Source: Clostridiales bacterium
Lineage (GTDB): Bacteria; Bacillota; Clostridia; Oscillospirales; Oscillospiraceae
DNA: 48,113 nucleotides
Direction of reading: 5' to 3'
Assembly (NCBI GenBank): GCA_019423635.1
Contig: JAHZBA010000019.1
Location: forward strand, 1 to 48,113
The notes under the pieces are model-generated. The model had not been told where the DNA came from. It saw nothing but the letters and a program-made list of their open reading frames with translations, and searched no databases. Shown here piece by piece: positions 23,401 to 31,429 of this stretch. Made by a program: the position numbers and the translations under genes. Each line of letters opens with the position of its first letter. The stretch's first letter is position 1.

Positions 23401-24937
23401 ATGCTCTTTTTCGCGGAATCAGCAGCAGCTTCTCCCGGGAGAGGTCCTCTTCCCGTTCCAGCTGGTTGGCCGCGAGGATGGAGGCGATGGTGGTGTTGTG
23501 GCGCTTGGCCAGATCCCAGGCGGTCTCCTGCCTGCCCATACACCGCAGAACCAGAGACGGCGCGCCGGTCATATCCTTGGCCGCCTCCGTGTTCAGCTTG
23601 GCCGAGGAGATGCACACCCGCTTTACGCGACTGGCGGCCTCCGCCCGGAAGTCCACTGGGAACCGCACCTCAATTCCCCGGTCTCCCAGGCTCCCCTGGA
23701 CCTCCTCCGGACACACGGCCCGGGCAGTGACCCGGCAGTCCTCCGGCAGCTCCAGCTGGCAGCTGACATCCACATTCCGCTCCGCCACCAGGGGCACGCC
23801 GCCCTCGTCCAGGTACAGCGCCCGCACCAGAGCGCCGGTGCGCAACGTGGAGACGCTTCCCTCCCGGCTGACAGACACCGTGCCGCAGGAGACCGTGAGA
23901 GACAGGATGGACTCCGCCACCACGCCGATCTCCAGCACCTCCCGCACCGTCTGGCGGCGGGTCATACTCTCGCAGAAGCTGGTGAGGTTCAGCGGCTGGG
24001 CCTCATACTCCGTCTCGTAGGCGGTGGAGTAGAGGTCATTCAAGAGCATCAGCTCCTGCTCCTCCCGCAGCAGCGCCGTGGCATGGAGGTAAAGGGTCAC
24101 GGCAATCTGCCGCCCCTCCGGATCGTCCCCGTCAATCTGAAAATCCGTTCCGGTCAGCTGCAGCTGCACCGACGCCGACGCATCCTCACGGGCGCCCTCC
24201 ACCTCCATGATCTGGGAAAAGGGCAGCTCCCCGGAGGTGGAGCAGCAGCGCCCCTCCGCCGTCCGGTACAGCAGGGTGATGGAGAAGACCCCCTTGAAAA
24301 TCAGCTTGCTGCCGACGACCTTGGCCTCTGTCACCGAGCTGCAAACCTGGCTGTTCAGCAGCTCCGCAGCGCCCTCCCGGCCGGGGGACAGATTCATCTC
24401 CTCCGTAAAGGTAAAATCCTTTTCAACAATGTGTGTCAACAGGATTGCACGCTGCTGTTCCTGCCGCTTTTCCACGGAGAGGTTCTCCGCGCCCTCCAGA
24501 TCGGTGCAGAAGTTCAAGGCGGCCTTCTGGTAGCCCATCATGTGGGTCACCAGCTTGCAGTGGGTAAAGATCTTCCTGGGATTCAGCATCCTGGCCTCCA
24601 GGAATTCCGGCTCGACCTCCGCTGTCAGGCAGGTGCAGCCCGACAGGCCCCGGCCGTCGCTCCCCACCGTAAAGGGCATGGCGAATTCCAGTGTGCGAAT
24701 GCCGCTCTCGCCGTCCGGTGTGTAGAGCACGGTGACCCGTACATTCCCCGAGAGCTCCGCCTTGCCGTCCCGGAGCTCCCTGCTGTGTATGTAGACCTTC
24801 CCATCCGTCTCAATGATGCGGGCGATGTCCGGGCAGTAGTCCGGCACGATGGTCTCCGCTGTCTCCTCCTGGGTCAGCACCAGCTCGCCGCCTGTCTCAT
24901 AGGCGTCCAAACACGCCTTTTTCAATTCCAGTTCCAT
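23399..24937 (-). CDS. sipL: SipL-like spore coat morphogenesis protein (SPOCS + LysM)
   Basis: SipL binds SpoIVA and is needed for coat localisation in Clostridia, taking the place of Bacillus SpoVID. The 512-aa protein has repeated DUF3794/SPOCS-type domains (roughly 20-150, 170-300, 320-440; for instance PDYCPDIARIIETDGKVYIHS) and a C-terminal LysM domain (about 462-510, RQETAWDLAKRHNTTIASILAANQLE). The start at 24937 (MELELKKACLDAYETGGEL) has AAGGAAGGG upstream. It is encoded directly after a SpoVM-like microprotein, and spoIVA is in the same window. Confidence 0.93.
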   Translation of the reverse strand: MELELKKACLDAYETGGELVLTQEETAETIVPDYCPDIARIIETDGKVYIHSRELRDGKAELSGNVRVTVLYTPDGESGIRTLEFAMPFTVGSDGRGLSGCTCLTAEVEPEFLEARMLNPRKIFTHCKLVTHMMGYQKAALNFCTDLEGAENLSVEKRQEQQRAILLTHIVEKDFTFTEEMNLSPGREGAAELLNSQVCSSVTEAKVVGSKLIFKGVFSITLLYRTAEGRCCSTSGELPFSQIMEVEGAREDASASVQLQLTGTDFQIDGDDPEGRQIAVTLYLHATALLREEQELMLLNDLYSTAYETEYEAQPLNLTSFCESMTRRQTVREVLEIGVVAESILSLTVSCGTVSVSREGSVSTLRTGALVRALYLDEGGVPLVAERNVDVSCQLELPEDCRVTARAVCPEEVQGSLGDRGIEVRFPVDFRAEAASRVKRVCISSAKLNTEAAKDMTGAPSLVLRCMGRQETAWDLAKRHNTTIASILAANQLEREEDLSREKLLLIPRKRA

Positions 24938-24957
24938 GAGGGTTCCCTTCCTTTCCC

Positions 24958-24987
24958 GGCAGTTCATGTCCCATCCTATGAACTGCC
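24958..24987 (-). other. Stem-loop between spoVM and sipL
   Basis: GGCAGTTCAT (24978-24987 on the minus strand) pairs with ATGAACTGCC (24958-24967) around a 10-nt loop. There is no U-run, so it is not a terminator. It ends about 13 nt before the sipL Shine-Dalgarno and may set mRNA stability or relative expression. Confidence 0.6.
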
Positions 24988-24995
24988 CGGACCGG

Positions 24996-25070
24996 TTATG
25001 CCTTCACGTGGAACAATTTCCGCAGGATTCCCCGCAATGCCTTGGGGGATTTCCAGACCACAATATTCAT
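24996..25070 (-). CDS. spoVM: SpoVM-like amphipathic microprotein (24 aa)
   Basis: This very short gene encodes a peptide with the SpoVM pattern. Aligned without gaps to the 26-aa Bacillus SpoVM, it keeps K7, P9, K10, L12, G14, I15 and R17, including the proline essential for curvature sensing. It contains KSPKALRGILRKLF, a cationic amphipathic helix. The ATG at 25070 has AAAGGAGG six bases upstream; the in-frame ATG at 25076 overlaps that site and would add two residues. SpoVM marks the convex forespore membrane and recruits SpoIVA. Its position immediately upstream of sipL, a SpoIVA partner, strongly supports the call. Confidence 0.85.
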   Translation of the reverse strand: MNIVVWKSPKALRGILRKLFHVKA

Positions 25071-25107
25071 ACCCATCCTCCTTTCCTTCTGCCGCTGTCT
25101 GGCAGAC

Positions 25108-25266
25108 TCAGCGCCGGCAGCAGGCGCAGCCGCACGCAATCAGCAAAAAGGCCACCAGGAACATCAAAAAGCCCACCGGAAAAATAATCGCAATCAGGAT
25201 TCCCGCCCCCAGTGCCGCCGCGCAGATTCCAAGAAGCCGGCAGCCGCCTCCTCCGCCTCGACACAT
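25108..25266 (-). CDS. Small Cys/Gly-rich membrane protein next to spoVM
   Basis: I do not recognise a named family for this 52-aa protein. It starts MCRGGGGGCRLLGIC, has one or two hydrophobic segments (about 11-46, with a short PVG turn), and ends in a CGCACCRR cysteine/arginine tail. GGAGG lies about nine bases before the ATG. Five to six cysteines in 52 residues is unusual. It precedes spoVM by 37 bp in the same direction and is probably cotranscribed with spoVM and sipL, so a spore-envelope role is inferred. Another frame through this segment (25067-25303) has no such features. Confidence 0.7.
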   Translation of the reverse strand: MCRGGGGGCRLLGICAAALGAGILIAIIFPVGFLMFLVAFLLIACGCACCRR

Positions 25267-25379
25267 GCCCTGCACCTCCCCTCGTCTGATCCAGTATATC
25301 CACGGGGAGCTGTCCAGGTTCCTTGGGATCTGCGCGACCGCATAATAAAACAAAAGTAAAATTTTGTTTAATTTAAAAC

Positions 25380-25411
25380 AAAAAACGGAAACCGGTACCT
25401 GCCGGTTTCCG
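25380..25411 (-). terminator. Terminator after rsgA
   Basis: A 10-bp stem CGGAAACCGG/CCGGTTTCCG with a 6-nt loop is followed by TTTTTTG on the minus strand. It ends the long rsmB-rsgA transcript. The next 100 bases are AT-rich, but I see no convincing promoter for the spore genes. Confidence 0.92.
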
Positions 25412-25418
25412 TCGGTTC

Positions 25419-26306
25419 TTATTTCCTGTTCTCCTGCCAGTCCTTCAGGGGCTTCAGCTCCTCATAGAGCCGCAGATAGCTGCTGTGGCGGCTCCGCTGA
25501 ATCTCCCCCCGCCTCAGGGCCTCCAGTACCGCGCAGCCCTTCTCCCTGGTATGGCTGCACCCGACAAAGCGGCACTGATCCAGATACGGCGCAAACTCCC
25601 GGAAGGTCTCCGGCAGACGGCGTTTCAGCTCCAGGTCCAGCTCCTCCGTCTCAAAGGAGGAAAAGCCCGGCGAGTCCACCACCTCCGCTCCGCAGCTGAG
25701 CCGGTACAGCTCCACATGCCGGGTGGTGTGGCGGCCCCGGCCCAGGGCGTCGCTGATCTCACCCACCTGCAGCCGGAAATCCGGGTCCAGGGCGTTGAGG
25801 ATACTGGACTTTCCCACGCCGGAGTTGCCCGTAAAAGCGGACAGCTTCCCGGCAATCACGGGTTTCAGTGCCTCAATCCCCTCCCCCGTCTCCGCGCTGA
25901 CCCGAAAGGTCTGGAATCCGGCAGCGCGGTAGATCTCATAGAGGTCCTCCGCCCTGTCCAGGTCGCACTTGTTCAGAAGAACCACCACCTCGCAGCCCTT
26001 CAAGGCCGCGATAGCCGCCACCCGATCAATGAGGAAGGGGTCTGTTCTGGGAACGGCGCCGGAGGCAATCACCACCAGCTGGTCGATGTTGGCCACGGCG
26101 GGCCGGGTGAAGGCGTTGCGGCGGGGCAGAATCTTCTCCACAAACCCCTCGCCGTTTCCCAGCTCCCGGACCTCCACCCGGTCCCCCACCAGGGGGGAGA
26201 TCCCCTCCCTGCGGAATTTTCCCCGGGCGCGGCAGGTCAGCACCTCCGCGCCCATATCCACATAGTAAAAGCCGCTGAGCGCTTTTTGAATCCGACCCTC
26301 ACCCAT
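25419..26306 (-). CDS. rsgA: Small ribosomal subunit biogenesis GTPase RsgA
   Basis: RsgA is a circularly permuted GTPase that helps mature the 30S subunit. The 295-aa protein has an N-terminal OB fold (about 1-65), G4 NKCD, then G1 GNSGVGKSS, G3 DSPGF, and a C-terminal zinc-binding CRFVGCSHTREKGC. The ATG at 26306 overlaps the prkC stop by 8 bp, suggesting coupling; a TTG at 26318 is an alternative. It is in the standard prpC-prkC-rsgA order. Confidence 0.96.
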   Translation of the reverse strand: MGEGRIQKALSGFYYVDMGAEVLTCRARGKFRREGISPLVGDRVEVRELGNGEGFVEKILPRRNAFTRPAVANIDQLVVIASGAVPRTDPFLIDRVAAIAALKGCEVVVLLNKCDLDRAEDLYEIYRAAGFQTFRVSAETGEGIEALKPVIAGKLSAFTGNSGVGKSSILNALDPDFRLQVGEISDALGRGRHTTRHVELYRLSCGAEVVDSPGFSSFETEELDLELKRRLPETFREFAPYLDQCRFVGCSHTREKGCAVLEALRRGEIQRSRHSSYLRLYEELKPLKDWQENRK

Positions 26307-28317
26307 GGTTGCTGTCAATGGTGATGGTCTGATCGTAAATCAGCTCATCATCCAGATAGGCCTGAATCCGGGTCTCTCCATTGGCATAGACCACATAGGG
26401 ATACCCGTTGGAGGTACAGATAATGGTATCCTGGAAAATCAGTCTTCCATCCTGATAAATTTTCAGATAGCCGCTCTCCTTGTTGGTGGGCAGGTCGAAG
26501 GTCACCGTGTCCGAGTTCAGCGTGCCGCTGTTCCCAGCGCCGTCCTCCGGCCCCTTGCTGACCGTGAAGTTGATCTTGGTCCCCTCCGGCACGGAATCGT
26601 TGGCGGCGGGGTCCTGATCCACAACGGTGCCAACGGGCTTGTCGCTGAACACTTCCGTTACCTCGCCCTGCGTCAGCCCCATGCTTGGAAGCTGGTTCAA
26701 AACGCCTTCAATCTGCAGATCTGTAAAGGGAGGCACTACCACAGGCTGCGGCCCGTTGCTGACCACCAGGGTGATGACATCTCCTCTGCTGAGAATCTCA
26801 TCCTTCGCAGGGGTGGTGGAGATGATGTTTCCCTTTTCCACCTCGTCGTTGAAGACCCACTCCTCCTCCGGCGGCTCCACGATCTCCAGATCATACCGCT
26901 CCATGAGATCCTTCAGCATGGCCTTCGCATAGGGAATGCTCCGGTCTGTCACATCCAGCATCTGTCCCTGGTCCACACCGGCGCTGACCCAGACGGTGAT
27001 CTTCAGGTCGTCCCCCTTGAGGATGGTCCCCTCCTCCGGCTCCTGCCGGACGATCAGGCCCTTGTCGTCGTCTGTGTCGCTGTAGACCACCTCATCGGAC
27101 ACCAGGATCTCAAAGATCCCCTCGATGCCCTCCTGTTTCCTGGCCTCCTCCACCGTCATGCCGGTCACCTTTTTTACCGTGTAGGAGTCCGTCTGCTGGC
27201 CGCCGCCGAAGGAGCCCACAATGGAGCGGATGAAGGTGAAGGCCAGGGCCACCGCCAGCAGCACCGCCACAATCACCAGCGCCGTCTGCTTTCCGTTCCG
27301 GCGGGGGGGCGCGTAATCGTCGTAGTCGTCGTACTCCCGGCGGTACTCCCGCTCCCTGCCGGAGGAGGACGTCCTGGCCGGTCCCGTTCGGTGTGCACCA
27401 CTCTCCCGAACGGCGGTGATCCGCAGGGGCCGGGTAGGCTCATCCTCATCGCTGGGCCGCAGGTCCGACAGTTCAAAATCCAAACTGGCGCCGGGATTCT
27501 TCCGGAAGGCCTCCAGATCCGCAATCATGGCCTCGGCATCCGGGTAGCGCTTGTCCAGATCCGGCGCCATGGCCTTCATGCAGATCAGCTCCAGCTGCTC
27601 AGGGATGTCCGGGTTCACCTCCCGCGGCGCCAGAGGGATGGAGCTGAGGTGCTGAATGGCCACCGACACGGCGGAGTCCCCCTCAAAGGGCAGTCGGCCG
27701 GTGAGCATCTCATAGAGCACCACGCCGGCGGAGTAGATGTCGCTGCGGGCGTCGGTGCGGTCCCCCCGGGCCTGCTCCGGGGAGATGTAGTGGACGGAAC
27801 CCAGGGCCTCCTGGGTCAGGGTCTGGGCGGCATTTTCCAAACAGGCGATTCCAAAATCTGCCACCTTCACGCTGCCGTCCCGCAGCACCATGATGTTCTG
27901 GGGCTTGATATCCCGATGGACGATTCCCCGGCTGTGGGCGTGGGAGAGTCCCCGGATGATCTGGGTGATGAAGTGCAGTGTCTCCCGCCAGTTCAGCTGG
28001 CCCCGCTTTTCCATATACTGCTTCAGGGTGATGCCGTCAATGAGCTCCATGACGATATACTCCGTGTCGCCGCCGCGGCTGACGTCATAGACGGAGACAA
28101 TATTGGGGTGGGAGAGCTGCGCAACGGCCTGGGATTCTGCGTTAAACCGGCGGCGGAAGTCCTCGTCCTGGGCCAGGTCTGCTTTCAGGATCTTCACCGC
28201 GACCAAGCGGTTCAGCCGGTGGCACTTGGCCTTGTAAACCACCGCCATGCCTCCGGTGCCGATGCGCTCGAGGATTTCATAGCGGTTATCCAGCATTTTT
28301 CCGATGTATTGATCCAT
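26299..28317 (-). CDS. prkC: PASTA-domain serine/threonine protein kinase PrkC (Stk)
   Basis: This Hanks-type kinase senses peptidoglycan fragments or lipid II through extracellular PASTA domains and is reversed by the PP2C phosphatase upstream. The 672-aa protein has a glycine loop GTGGMAVVYKA, catalytic Lys42 (VAVKIL), HRDIKPQN (134-141), DFG (154-156), and activation segment GSVHYISPEQARG. A linker rich in D, Y and R leads to one membrane helix (about 345-363), then three PASTA repeats (about 380-585) and a C-terminal beta-rich domain (about 600-672). In spore formers such kinases also influence germination. GGGAGG precedes the ATG. Confidence 0.97.
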   Translation of the reverse strand: MDQYIGKMLDNRYEILERIGTGGMAVVYKAKCHRLNRLVAVKILKADLAQDEDFRRRFNAESQAVAQLSHPNIVSVYDVSRGGDTEYIVMELIDGITLKQYMEKRGQLNWRETLHFITQIIRGLSHAHSRGIVHRDIKPQNIMVLRDGSVKVADFGIACLENAAQTLTQEALGSVHYISPEQARGDRTDARSDIYSAGVVLYEMLTGRLPFEGDSAVSVAIQHLSSIPLAPREVNPDIPEQLELICMKAMAPDLDKRYPDAEAMIADLEAFRKNPGASLDFELSDLRPSDEDEPTRPLRITAVRESGAHRTGPARTSSSGREREYRREYDDYDDYAPPRRNGKQTALVIVAVLLAVALAFTFIRSIVGSFGGGQQTDSYTVKKVTGMTVEEARKQEGIEGIFEILVSDEVVYSDTDDDKGLIVRQEPEEGTILKGDDLKITVWVSAGVDQGQMLDVTDRSIPYAKAMLKDLMERYDLEIVEPPEEEWVFNDEVEKGNIISTTPAKDEILSRGDVITLVVSNGPQPVVVPPFTDLQIEGVLNQLPSMGLTQGEVTEVFSDKPVGTVVDQDPAANDSVPEGTKINFTVSKGPEDGAGNSGTLNSDTVTFDLPTNKESGYLKIYQDGRLIFQDTIICTSNGYPYVVYANGETRIQAYLDDELIYDQTITIDSNHG

Positions 28318-28332
28318 AAAATGCTCCCTCCC

Positions 28333-29064
28333 TTACTCCTGCCGCATGAGCACGGCGGTCACATTGTCCGGCGCACCCTGCCCCTTGGCGATCTCCAGCA
28401 GCCGTTCCAGGCAGGCCTCTTCCCCGGTGCTGTGGAGCACCTCATAGAGCATCTCCTGGTCCGTGACGGTGTTCACCAGCCCGTCGGTACACAGCAGCAG
28501 ATACTCCCCCGCCTTCATGGGGCAGAGGTATCCGTCGCACTGGGCATCGGCGTCCGGACCCAGCGCCCGGGTAATCAGGTTGCGGCTGGGATGCCGGCGG
28601 GCCTCCTCGGCGGTGATATCCCCCCGATCCACCATCCGCTCCACCAGGGAGTGATCCTTGGTCACCCGGGTGATGCCCTTTTCCGTGATGTGATAGGCCC
28701 GGCTGTCCCCCACATTGGTGATGACCGCGCCGCCATCGCAGGACACGGCGGCAACCAGAGTCGTCCCCATGTTCTGGTAGGCCTCCGACTCCGCGGCGGC
28801 CTTTCGGATGGCCTGGTTGGCCTGGGCCACGGCATAGGAGGAGGCCTCCAGCAGCTGCTGGGAGGTCATGCCGGGCTTCAAAATCCGCTCCAGCTCCGCG
28901 GTGAAGGTCTCCGTGGCGATGGTGCTGGCCAGCTTGCCGCCGGCGGCGCCGCCCATGCCGTCGCATACCACGCAGATGGTGCGGTCTCCGCTCTTTCGGA
29001 TCAGGTAGGAGTCCTGATTCTCCCTGCGGACCAGTCCAATATCGGTCACCCCGCAAACATACAT
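28333..29064 (-). CDS. prpC: PP2C-type phosphatase PrpC/Stp (internal start within the fused frame)
   Basis: The ATG at 29064 is preceded by GAAAGGGGCGGTTAGG, a usable Shine-Dalgarno, and would give a 243-aa phosphatase, exactly the normal length. Metal-binding motifs are visible: RRENQDS, VVCDGMGGAAGGK, and late TDGL and DNVTAVL. It dephosphorylates PrkC and its targets using Mg/Mn. It lies 15 bp upstream of prkC. Whether it is made alone, fused to RlmN, or both cannot be decided from sequence. Confidence 0.85.
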   Translation of the reverse strand: MYVCGVTDIGLVRRENQDSYLIRKSGDRTICVVCDGMGGAAGGKLASTIATETFTAELERILKPGMTSQQLLEASSYAVAQANQAIRKAAAESEAYQNMGTTLVAAVSCDGGAVITNVGDSRAYHITEKGITRVTKDHSLVERMVDRGDITAEEARRHPSRNLITRALGPDADAQCDGYLCPMKAGEYLLLCTDGLVNTVTDQEMLYEVLHSTGEEACLERLLEIAKGQGAPDNVTAVLMRQE

Positions 29065-30099
29065 CCTAACCGCCCCTTTCTCTTCTTCCATCGCCCTCCT
29101 GCGGAGCTGTCCGCAGGAGGCGTCTATATCTCCGCCCAGGCTTCGCCGCACAGTGGCGGTGAAGCCGTGAGATTCCAGTCTCTTTTGAAACGCCGCCAGC
29201 CGGCGGGAGGGCCGGAAGGGGCTCTCCGCCACCTCGTTCAGCGGAATCAGGTTCACATGCCCCGGCATCCCCCGGAGCTTTTTGGCAATCAGGTCCGCCT
29301 GCCAGTCGTGGTCGTTGACGCCGTCAATCATGGCGTACTCAAAGGAGATCCGCCGCCCTGTCCTGCGGAAATAGTCGTGACAGGCCGCAAACAGCGCCTC
29401 CACATCGTAGGCCCGGTTCACCGGCATGATCTTCGAGCGGGTCTCACTGTCCGGCGCGTGGAGGGATACCGACAGCGTCAGCTGCAGCTCCAGCTCCGCC
29501 AGGCGGCGGATACCCGGGATCAGACCGCAGGTGGACAGGGAGATGTGCCGCATTCCGATGTTCAGCCCCTCCGGATGGTTCACCAGCTCCAAAAACCGCA
29601 GTACCGTGTCCAGGTTGTCCAGCGGCTCTCCGATGCCCATCAGCACGATGTTGGACACCGGCACCCCGGCGTCCAGCTGGGTGAAGAGCACCTGATCCAG
29701 CATCTCCGCCGCCGTCAGGTCCCGGACCTTCCCCGCGATGGTGGAGGCGCAGAAGGCGCAGCCCATCCGGCATCCCACCTGAGAGGAGATACACACCGTG
29801 TTGCCGTGGTGATAGCGCATCAGCACGGACTCCACGCAGTTCCCGTCCCCCAGCTTCCAGAGGTATTTGATGGTGCCGTCCTCCGCCGAGACCTGCCTGC
29901 GGACCGCCTGGGGAACCGTGATGCGGCACTGCTCCGCCAGCTTCCTCCGCAAATCCTTGGAGAGATTGCTCATCTCCTCAAAGGATGTCACGCCCCTGTG
30001 GAGCCAGGAGAACACCTGACGGCCCCGAAAGGCGGGCTCTCCCATGGAGCACAGCAGCTCCGTGATCTCCTCCGGCGTCATGGACTTCAAATCAATCAT
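28333..30099 (-). CDS. rlmN: RlmN-PrpC continuous frame: 23S rRNA A2503 methyltransferase fused to PP2C phosphatase
   Basis: Residues 1-345 are RlmN, a radical SAM enzyme that methylates C2 of A2503 in 23S rRNA and A37 of some tRNAs. It has the cluster motif CRMGCAFC, the SAM-binding GIGEPLDN and the catalytic SCGQL cysteine near the end. Without any stop codon the frame runs through RAMEEEKGAVR into a complete PP2C phosphatase starting MYVCGVTDIGLVRRENQDSY. No stop is present between the two parts, although rlmN and prpC are normally separate genes. Either a bifunctional protein is made or a second start gives free PrpC. A sequencing slip that removed a stop is also possible. GAGG precedes the ATG. 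Confidence 0.88.
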   Translation of the reverse strand: MIDLKSMTPEEITELLCSMGEPAFRGRQVFSWLHRGVTSFEEMSNLSKDLRRKLAEQCRITVPQAVRRQVSAEDGTIKYLWKLGDGNCVESVLMRYHHGNTVCISSQVGCRMGCAFCASTIAGKVRDLTAAEMLDQVLFTQLDAGVPVSNIVLMGIGEPLDNLDTVLRFLELVNHPEGLNIGMRHISLSTCGLIPGIRRLAELELQLTLSVSLHAPDSETRSKIMPVNRAYDVEALFAACHDYFRRTGRRISFEYAMIDGVNDHDWQADLIAKKLRGMPGHVNLIPLNEVAESPFRPSRRLAAFQKRLESHGFTATVRRSLGGDIDASCGQLRRRAMEEEKGAVRMYVCGVTDIGLVRRENQDSYLIRKSGDRTICVVCDGMGGAAGGKLASTIATETFTAELERILKPGMTSQQLLEASSYAVAQANQAIRKAAAESEAYQNMGTTLVAAVSCDGGAVITNVGDSRAYHITEKGITRVTKDHSLVERMVDRGDITAEEARRHPSRNLITRALGPDADAQCDGYLCPMKAGEYLLLCTDGLVNTVTDQEMLYEVLHSTGEEACLERLLEIAKGQGAPDNVTAVLMRQE

Positions 30100-30109
30100 A
30101 CGGCGTTCC

Positions 30110-31429
30110 TCACGCGTGCCGCGTCATGCGGCAGATGTAAAACCCGTCGGTATCCTGGCGCTGGGGCCACAGCGTCACCTCGCCGCCGCACTCCCCCACC
30201 GGCCCCGGCAGGGTGAAGGGCGACAGGGCAAACTCCGAATGCTCCGCCAGGAACCCTCCGGTGACCTCCTGGTTCTCCTCCGGCAAAATCGTACAGGTGG
30301 AGTAGACCAGCGTTCCGCCGGGCCGCACATAGCGGGCGGCGTTGTCCAGAATCGAGCGCTGGATCACCGGCAGGGCAAAGAGGTCGTTGGAGCGCTTGTA
30401 GCGGACATCCGGCTTTTTCCGGATGATGCCAAGGCCCGAACAGGGCACGTCCGCCAGCACCACGTCAAACCGGTTCTCCCACTCCGGGTGGAAGCTCTGT
30501 CCGTCGGCGGAGGCCGTCTCAATGCAGGTCAGCCCCAGCCGGATCGCCCCCTCCTGCACCCGCCGGAGCTTGTTCTTCTGGAGATCGCAGGCCATGATCT
30601 CTCCCCGGTCCCGCATCTGAATCGCCGCGGCAAAGGACTTTCCGCCCGGCGCGGCACAGACGTCCAGCACCCAGTCCCGCGGCTTCACGCCCGCGGCCAG
30701 CACCGTCAGCCGGGCCGCTGGGTCCTGAATGTAAAAGGCGCCCGCCTGGAAGACCTCCAGCTGCTCCAGTCCTCCGGTTCTGGACAGCAGCAGACAATCC
30801 GGAAGCCATGGGTGCGCCTCCACCCCGACTCCCGCCTCCTCCAATGCCTCCCGAAGGGCGGCGCTGGTCACCTTGCAGGTATTCACCTGCGCGGCCGTGG
30901 GAGGCTGGCTGTTGCTGCACCGCAGGAAGGCCTCCGCCTCCTCCCGGCCCAGCAGGGCCAGCAGCCGCTTCACCAACCACCTGGGGTGGCTGTAGCGGAT
31001 GGAGAGGGCCTTCACCTCATCCTGCTCCGGAAGAGGCGGCAGTGTCTTCTTGTTCAGCGCCAGCTTGCGCAGCACCGCGTTGACAAGGCCCGCGGCCTGC
31101 TCCCGTTTGAACCGCTTCGCCAGCTCCACAGAGGTGTTGACGGCGGCGCTGACCGGCACCTTGTCCAAAAACAGGATCTGATAGGCCCCAATCCGCAGAA
31201 TATCCGGCAGAGGCGGCTGGAGATGGTCCAGCCGCTGGGTGCAGAAGGCCTCCAGATAGAAATCCAGCAGCAGCTGATTTTGCAGCACGCCGTAGACAAT
31301 ATGGCTGCACAGCGCCGCATCCTGGCGGTCCAGGCCGTCCCGGCGCAACTGGGCCTGGAGCGCCGCGTCCGCCCAGGCCCCCTTGGTCCGGCAGCTGATG
31401 AGAACCCGCAGGGCTGTCTCCCGGCTCAT
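30110..31429 (-). CDS. rsmB: 16S rRNA (cytosine-967-C5)-methyltransferase RsmB
   Basis: RsmB methylates C967 of 16S rRNA. The 439-aa protein combines an N-terminal NusB-like RNA-binding domain (about 1-140) with a SAM methyltransferase domain carrying DVCAAPGGKSFAAA, the PC motif DVPCSGLGIIRKKPDVR, and the second cysteine in STCTILPEEN. Its ATG overlaps the stop of the upstream peptidase gene (ATGA). It leads directly into rlmN, so two rRNA methyltransferases are adjacent. Confidence 0.96.
   Translation of the reverse strand: MSRETALRVLISCRTKGAWADAALQAQLRRDGLDRQDAALCSHIVYGVLQNQLLLDFYLEAFCTQRLDHLQPPLPDILRIGAYQILFLDKVPVSAAVNTSVELAKRFKREQAAGLVNAVLRKLALNKKTLPPLPEQDEVKALSIRYSHPRWLVKRLLALLGREEAEAFLRCSNSQPPTAAQVNTCKVTSAALREALEEAGVGVEAHPWLPDCLLLSRTGGLEQLEVFQAGAFYIQDPAARLTVLAAGVKPRDWVLDVCAAPGGKSFAAAIQMRDRGEIMACDLQKNKLRRVQEGAIRLGLTCIETASADGQSFHPEWENRFDVVLADVPCSGLGIIRKKPDVRYKRSNDLFALPVIQRSILDNAARYVRPGGTLVYSTCTILPEENQEVTGGFLAEHSEFALSPFTLPGPVGECGGEVTLWPQRQDTDGFYICRMTRHA

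Noticed and set aside
25067..25303. A 78-codon frame overlapping the small membrane gene and the spoVM ribosome site
   Set aside because: It lacks a ribosome site and a coherent composition. The competing frame gives a hydrophobic, cysteine-patterned protein with a good Shine-Dalgarno.
26305..30216. A 1303-codon open frame on the plus strand opposite prkC and rlmN-prpC
   Set aside because: It is the antisense shadow of strongly conserved minus-strand genes in GC-rich DNA. Its protein shows no domain and is rich in L, H, G and Q, as expected for a complement frame.
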